Assembly: GCA_964545715.1 (NCBI GenBank)
Contig: CAZJHX010000233.1
Location: 1-12,467, forward strand
From: CAZJHX01 sp964545715
GTDB lineage: Bacteria; Myxococcota_A; UBA9042; GCA-2863065
DNA length: 12,467 bases
Direction of reading: 5' to 3'
Position numbers and translations under genes: made by a program. Of this stretch, positions 6,480-12,467 are shown piece by piece (position 1 is the stretch's first letter; the number at the start of each line of letters is the position of its first letter). The notes beneath the pieces are model-generated. The model had not been told where the DNA came from and did no database searches. It saw nothing but the letters and a program-made list of their open reading frames with translations.

Positions 6480-7769
6480 GTGACGATACTGCTGGTCCAT
6501 CTGCCCGTCGGCTTTGAAGAGTCGTATCCGCTTGCGCTGGCCGCGATCGCGGCGCCGCTGATCGAGGCGGGCTACGCGGTTGAGGGCCTTGATGTCGCAC
6601 GCTGCGGCATCGACGGGCTGGCGCGCCGGCTGGATCGGGGGGACGTGGGCGTCGTCGGTCTCAGCGTGTGGTCGCCGGCAGTCAGCGCGGCTCGCGTGGT
6701 GGCCGAGACCGTGCGGGAGGCGCCCGGCAACCCGGTGCTGGTTCTGGGCGGTCCGCACCCAACGCTGGCGCCGGATGATGTGGACGCCGACGCCGTCGTG
6801 CTGGGCGAGGGCGAGGTGACCTTTCACGAGGTGGTGGATGCCGTCGCCGCAGGTCGCGCGCTGACCGGGATCGGGGGCGTGCATGTGCGCGGCGTCACTG
6901 GTGTTTCACGTGAAACGGTGGATCTGGCGACCCTGCCGCTGCCCGACCGCACCATCTTTGGCGTGGCCGACTATCATCGCGACCACCTGCCGACCAGCGG
7001 GCGATATGCGTCGGACGTCACCAGCCGCGGGTGCCTGTACCGCTGCGCCTTCTGCTCCGCGCCGGCGCTGTGGGGTCGCGGGCATCGCTATCGGCCCGCC
7101 GAGCAGGTCGTGGAGAGCTGGGATCGGCTGGCCACCGACCACGGCGTGACCGGCGTGCTGGTCGAAGACGACCTCTTCACCCAGCGTCGCGAGCGCGTGA
7201 TCGAGCTGTGTGAGCGCCTCATCGTGTCCCAGGTGCGTGTGACCTGGGAGCTGCTCAATGGCGTGCGGCCTGAGACGTTGGACGCTCAGCTGCTCGATTT
7301 GATGCACCAGGCCGGCTGCACACGTCTGGCGCTGAGCATCGAGTCCTCCAGCCCCGAGCGGCTCAAGGCGATGGGCCGGACACCCTCGCTGGATGCGGTG
7401 CGGTCCGCTGTCGAAGCCACGCGTGATGCCGGCATCGGGGCCACCGGCTACTTCATGCTGGGGTTGCCCGGGGAGACGCGCTTCGATCGCGAGGCGACCT
7501 TTGATTTTGCGGCCTCGCTGCCGCTGGACATGGCGCACTTCAGCGTGGCCAGCGCGTGGCCCGGTACCGCATGGTCCGCCGGCGACTTGTCCGCGGTGCC
7601 GGCGATCGAGCGCTCCACCTATTACGCCGCGTGGTATCTGCACCCGGTTCGGGCGGTGCGCGCGGCGCGGATGCTGGGGGTGAGGCCCGCCCAGCTTCCC
7701 CAGATGATGGGCCGCCTGCTCAACTGGATGAACAAGCCGCTCGAGGCACGTCGGGCCGTCGTCAAATGA
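6480..7769 (+). CDS. B12-binding-domain-type radical SAM enzyme carrying an internal parS-like site
   Basis: 429 residues from a GTG at 6480 (TILLVHLPVGFEESYPLALA). An open frame continues upstream to 6252 but runs antisense to the glycosyltransferase N-terminus, so GTG 6480 is preferred. The N-terminal cobalamin-binding-like half includes VGLSVWSPAVSAARVVAE, LVLGGPHPTLAPDDV and VVLGEGEVTF; the DxHxxG motif is absent. The radical SAM motif is Cys185-x3-Cys189-x2-Cys192 (RGCLYRCAFC), followed by SIESSSPERL and MLGLPGET elements. At 429 residues it is the shortest of the three B12-type enzymes, with a short C-terminal extension. Codons for residues 141-146 coincide with a ParB-binding-like palindrome. 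Its stop overlaps the ATG of the flippase-like gene (ATGA), so it heads the plus-strand operon. The substrate is unknown. Confidence 0.92.
   Translation: MTILLVHLPVGFEESYPLALAAIAAPLIEAGYAVEGLDVARCGIDGLARRLDRGDVGVVGLSVWSPAVSAARVVAETVREAPGNPVLVLGGPHPTLAPDDVDADAVVLGEGEVTFHEVVDAVAAGRALTGIGGVHVRGVTGVSRETVDLATLPLPDRTIFGVADYHRDHLPTSGRYASDVTSRGCLYRCAFCSAPALWGRGHRYRPAEQVVESWDRLATDHGVTGVLVEDDLFTQRRERVIELCERLIVSQVRVTWELLNGVRPETLDAQLLDLMHQAGCTRLALSIESSSPERLKAMGRTPSLDAVRSAVEATRDAGIGATGYFMLGLPGETRFDREATFDFAASLPLDMAHFSVASAWPGTAWSAGDLSAVPAIERSTYYAAWYLHPVRAVRAARMLGVRPAQLPQMMGRLLNWMNKPLEARRAVVK
6902..6917. other. parS-like ParB (Spo0J) binding site
   Basis: TGTTTCACGTGAAACG matches the widely conserved parS consensus TGTTNCACGTGAAACA at every position but the last. 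The central GTTTCACGTGAAAC (6903-6916) is a perfect 14-bp palindrome. It lies within the third radical SAM gene and is translated as part of GVSRET. Chance occurrence of this exact 14-mer in about 12.5 kb is of the order of 5e-5 under even base composition. parS sites are ParB-loading centres, usually clustered near the chromosomal origin and often inside genes. No parA or parB gene is visible here. Confidence 0.75.
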
Positions 7770-8872
7770 CGGACACGCAGCGCCGGTGGCTCAAGGGCAT
7801 CGCCCTGTTCTCGATCAGCTTCGGGCTGCTGGCCTATGTGGTGTCGCGTGTGGACCTGCCGACGGTCTGGCGCATTCTGACCAACGCCGATCCCGCGCTG
7901 CTGGCGGTCGCGTTCACGTTTTCGGCGACGGCTTTCGCCTGCCTGCCGACCCTGCGCTGGCGCACGACGCTGCAGGCGATGGGCTACGACCTGCCGTTCA
8001 AAAAGCTGGTGTACGTGCGCTTTGGCGCGCAGCCGTTCAAGTTCACCATCCCCCTCAAAGGGGGCGAGGCCTTTCGCGCGATCTACCTGCGCCGCCGCCA
8101 CGGCGTCCCGATGACCGCCGGCGTGGCCTCCATCTTGTTCGACATGTTTCTGGTGGCGGTCGGCCAGCTGACGTTCTTGTGCGTGGGTGTGGCGCTGGCC
8201 GGGTCCGCGGTTCAGCGGGCGCTGCTGCCGACGGTGGCGCTGTTCGGCATCGGCCTGCTGCTGTCGTCCAAGCGCGTCCAGGGCTGGGCGGTCTCGGTGG
8301 CCGGCATGATCTCCAGCAAGCTGCACCAGAAGGTCAGCGAGCTCGCCCACGGCTTTCTGCGCTTTCCGCTGCACAAGAAGCTGCAGCTGACGGCCATCTC
8401 GTTTGCGGTGGAGTTTGCCGAGATCTTCTCGATGTATCTGTGCTGCCTCACGCTTGGGCTGGATGTCCCTTTGTGGGCGGCCATGGCCTACATGCCCATC
8501 GTGATGGGCTTCACGCTCATTCCCGTCACCATCCGCGGACTGGGTACGCGCGAGCTCGCAATTTTGCTGCTGTTCGCCGGCCTGGCTACGCCCGAGGAGC
8601 TGGCGGGCGCCGCGCTGCTGTTCACGGTGCTGGAGTTCATTATGCCGGCGATCATCGGGTCGCTGTTGTTGTCGCGCTTCGTGGCCGATCTCGCCGAGGA
8701 GCCCGTCGAGGCCTCGCCGCACGACCCGCCAAACACGCCTCCGGGTCCCCTGTGGCTGTTTCTGGCTGAAAACAAGCGCTGGTGGCTGCTGCCGGCGGCG
8801 ATCGTGTTCGCGGTCTTTGCCCTCATGATGCTCTTGACAGCTACCGGCGACGTCGCGCCTTTTGTGTATTGA
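7766..8872 (+). CDS. Flippase-like / MprF-type lysylphosphatidylglycerol synthase TM-domain protein (UPF0104-like)
   Basis: 368 residues from the ATG at 7766, which overlaps the preceding stop (ATGA). The first hydrophobic segments are near 10-28 and 42-60. They are followed by the family's LRWRTTL stretch and a PLKGGEAFRAIYLRRRHGV segment between membrane helices, then further helices including a TIRGLGTRELAILLLF motif. A Pro-rich linker precedes a last hydrophobic segment at about 341-357. This matches the integral-membrane domain shared by MprF, AglD and related proteins, which move or bind lipids; there is no soluble aminoacyl-transferase domain. It probably translocates or helps process a lipid intermediate made by neighbouring enzymes. 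That role is inferred from context and substrate specificity cannot be read. The end overlaps the SelO start by one base (TGATG). Confidence 0.85.
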   Translation: MTDTQRRWLKGIALFSISFGLLAYVVSRVDLPTVWRILTNADPALLAVAFTFSATAFACLPTLRWRTTLQAMGYDLPFKKLVYVRFGAQPFKFTIPLKGGEAFRAIYLRRRHGVPMTAGVASILFDMFLVAVGQLTFLCVGVALAGSAVQRALLPTVALFGIGLLLSSKRVQGWAVSVAGMISSKLHQKVSELAHGFLRFPLHKKLQLTAISFAVEFAEIFSMYLCCLTLGLDVPLWAAMAYMPIVMGFTLIPVTIRGLGTRELAILLLFAGLATPEELAGAALLFTVLEFIMPAIIGSLLLSRFVADLAEEPVEASPHDPPNTPPGPLWLFLAENKRWWLLPAAIVFAVFALMMLLTATGDVAPFVY

Positions 8873-10436
8873 TGAACCTGAAGTTCGACAACACCTTCGT
8901 TCGTGAGCTGCCGGCCGATCCGGATGCGCGCAACGTACGCCGCCCGGTGATGGGGGCGTGTTACTCCCGCGTGGCGTCGACGCCGGTCGCCGCGCCGACC
9001 CTGATCGCCTACTCCCGCGAGGTGGCCGCGCTCGTCGGTCTGGACCCCGCGGTCATCGAGACGCAGCGCTTTGCCGACATCTTTGCGGGCAACGCCGTGC
9101 CCGACGGAGCGGACACCTACGCCATGTGCTACGGCGGCCATCAGTTCGGCAGCTGGGCGGGCCAGCTGGGCGACGGTCGTGCGATCTCGCTGGGCGAGGT
9201 GGTGGGCCCGGAGGACGCGCGCTGGGAGCTGCAGCTGAAGGGCAGCGGGCCCACTCCGTACTCCCGCAGAGGCGACGGACGCGCGGTGCTGCGGTCGTCG
9301 GTGCGCGAGTTCCTGTGCAGCGAGGCCATGTTTCATCTCGGGGTGCCCACCACGCGCGCGCTCAGCCTGGTGACGACGGGCGAAGACGTGGTGCGGGACA
9401 TGTTTTACGACGGCCGCGCCCGCCCCGAGCCCGGTGCGGTGGTGTGTCGTGTAGCGCCCTCGTTCATCCGCTTCGGCAACTTCGAGATCCTGGCCGCGCG
9501 CGGCGATATCGAGACACTGCAGGTCCTGCTGCAGCACACTATGAGCCGGCACTACCCCGAGCTGGGCGCGCCGTCGCCCGGGAGCCTGGTCGCACTGCTG
9601 TTGGAGGTGAGTCGTCGCACGGCCGTCATGGTTGCGCACTGGATGCGTGTGGGCTTCGTCCACGGTGTGATGAACACCGACAACATGTCGGTTCTGGGCC
9701 TGACGATCGACTATGGCCCGTACGGCTGGTTGGACAACTACGATCCGGGCTGGACGCCCAACACCACGGACGCCCACATGCGGCGGTACTGTTACGGCAA
9801 TCAGCCCGGCGTGGCGCATTGGAATCTCGCACGCTTTGCCCAGGCCCTGGTGCCGCTGGTCGGCGAGATCGAGCCGCTGGAGGAGGTGCTGGGCGCCTTT
9901 GGACCGGCGTACGAGGCCGCCCAGCGCGACATGACGGCCGCCAAGCTCGGTCTGCGGGCCTATCGCATGCCGGAAGACGACGTCCTCGTCGACGAACTGC
10001 TCGGCATCATGAGCGCCACCGAGACCGACCTGACCATCTTCTTTCGGCGCCTGGCTGACGTGCCGATCGCCGAGGGGGAGGCTCACGAGGCCCCCCTGAC
10101 CGACGCGTTTTACACGCCGGACGCGCGGACTGAAGAGCACAGGGCGCGCCTGGCCAAGTGGCTGACCGCCTACGCCGCCCGCGTGCGCGAGGACGGCCAG
10201 GACCCGGCGGCTCGACGGGCGGCCATGCTGGCGGCCAATCCCAAATACGTGCTGAGAAACTACCTGGCGCAGCTGGCCATCGAAGAGGCCGAGGCGGGGG
10301 ATCCCAAGATGATCCACGACCTGCTGGAGGTCATGCGCCGCCCGTACGACGAGCAGCCCGAGCACGAAGAGTGGGCCCGGAAGCGGCCCGAGTGGGCGCG
10401 CAATAAGCCAGGCTGCTCTACGCTCTCCTGCAGCTC

Positions 10437-10440
<4 letters not shown>
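8872..10440 (+). CDS. selO: Protein adenylyltransferase SelO (YdiU/UPF0061)
   Basis: 522 residues from the ATG at 8872. SelO is a pseudokinase-fold enzyme that transfers AMP from ATP to Ser/Thr/Tyr of proteins, linked in E. coli to redox homeostasis. Key residues align by spacing with E. coli SelO: Lys123 (LQLKGSGPTPYSR), Glu146 (VREF, 23 residues later), Asp270-Asn271 (NTDNMS) and Asp280 (DYG, 10 residues after Asp270). Further signatures are YGGHQFGSWAGQLGDGRA and WLDNYDPGWTPN. The C-terminus ends Cys515-Ser-Thr-Leu-Ser-Cys520-Ser-Ser. The SCSS ending is shared with E. coli, where the third-last Cys forms a regulatory disulfide and some eukaryotic homologues have selenocysteine. Cys515 is an additional nearby thiol. 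The protein is intact and somewhat longer than E. coli's 478 residues. It is last in the plus-strand operon, translationally coupled to the flippase-like gene, and overlaps the convergent activator by 4 bp. Confidence 0.96.
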
Positions 10441-11974
<1,534 letters not shown>

Positions 11975-11992
11975 GCGCGCAATCTATACGAC

Positions 11993-12467
11993 TCAGGGCC
12001 AGTCCGAAAGGCGCCTGCCGAGCAAGTCGGACAGCCGGCGGTGCCCCTCGGCGTTGGGGTGCAGGTCGCGCGGGATCTGCAATTGCTCGATATCGCGGAG
12101 GTAGGCGCCGTCCGTGAGGCGCTCGATGCCGAGCTGAAAGGCCTCGATCTCCTGCTGCAGCTCATGCGGAAACAACATGAAGATGCGCACTTTGAAGCCG
12201 TGCTTGTCCCCCAGCGCAAGCAGCCGGGTCAGCGCTGCGCGCAGGTTGTTCAGCACAGTCGTCGGGTCCTTGCGCCAGCTGCTGCCGGCTTTCTCGTCGC
12301 CCTTGACCCGGCCCTCCACAAACCGCTCCAGCGCCCACGTGTCGCCCTTCTCGCGGCGCTCCTGACGGCGCCGGCTGCCCTCCGCGTAGAAGTCGTTGTC
12401 GGAGATGAACAACACGACCGCATCCGGCTGGAATTGCAGCCCGCGCTTTGCCAGCAGCTCCACCGCA
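11993..12467 (-). CDS. SGNH/GDSL-type hydrolase, C-terminal part
   Basis: The minus-strand frame is open from the window edge (12467) to a TGA at 11993, so the N-terminus, including the catalytic-Ser GDS block, lies outside. A GTG at 12463 is in frame but is probably an internal Val. Visible family features are VVLFISDND, a strand followed by the block III Asn-Asp, and near the C-terminus PRDLHPNAEGHRRLSDLL, which supplies the catalytic Asp/His with the conserved Pro-Asn-x-x-Gly-His. Between them is a highly charged Arg/Glu/Lys-rich insertion. Such enzymes hydrolyse or transfer acyl esters on lipids or polysaccharides; the substrate is unknown. The stop is 18 bp from the activator start, so the two may share a transcript. 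Confidence 0.78.
   Translation of the reverse strand, partial: AVELLAKRGLQFQPDAVVLFISDNDFYAEGSRRRQERREKGDTWALERFVEGRVKGDEKAGSSWRKDPTTVLNNLRAALTRLLALGDKHGFKVRIFMLFPHELQQEIEAFQLGIERLTDGAYLRDIEQLQIPRDLHPNAEGHRRLSDLLGRRLSDWP

Noticed and set aside
6456..6884. N-terminal extension of the glycosyltransferase frame beyond ATG 6455
   Set aside because: The additional translation is polar and His/Arg/Asp-rich. It is antisense to the third radical SAM gene and precedes a natural first membrane helix.

Overview
The window is GC-rich, gene-dense bacterial DNA with GTG as well as ATG starts, frequent stop/start overlaps and almost no spacer DNA. A run of ten N at 10536-10545 shows that it comes from a draft or metagenome assembly. 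Gene content (several class B radical SAM enzymes, a GT-C glycosyltransferase, a SelO pseudokinase, a NifA-like sigma-54 activator, a small-protein/nucleotidyltransferase pair) would fit a Myxococcota/Desulfobacterota-like or another uncultured high-GC lineage. That placement is inference and the taxon cannot be fixed from sequence alone.

Layout. Positions 1-62 hold the apparent C-terminal end of a Cys-rich protein. It is followed by an 11-bp perfect inverted repeat (59-101) and a 22-bp near-palindrome (142-163) just ahead of the ribosome binding site of the first radical SAM gene (178-1653, +). Converging on this gene from the minus strand are a 65-residue small protein (2320-2123) and an overlapping MNT/AbiEii-type nucleotidyltransferase (2160-1690). 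Further along the minus strand is an operon of three genes: a GT-C membrane glycosyltransferase (6455-4983), a second B12-type radical SAM enzyme (4967-3387) and a radical SAM/SPASM enzyme (3414-2371).

Only 24 bp separate that operon from a divergent plus-strand operon. This second operon has a third B12-type radical SAM enzyme (6480-7769), a flippase-like/MprF-type membrane protein (7766-8872) and SelO (8872-10440), each overlapping the next by a few bases. SelO converges on, and overlaps by four bases, a NifA-like activator (11974-10437) that is broken only by the N gap. Upstream of the activator is the 3' part of an SGNH/GDSL hydrolase gene (11993 to the window edge).

The two divergent operons look like one functional unit. 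Four radical SAM enzymes, a lipid-linked-sugar-type glycosyltransferase and a polytopic flippase-like protein together suggest synthesis, modification and membrane handling of an unknown lipid or glycolipid; this is inference. The most striking non-coding signal is a 15/16 match to the ParB-binding parS site (6902-6917) inside the third radical SAM gene. It suggests the window lies in the origin-proximal part of a chromosome, or on a replicon with a ParABS system.
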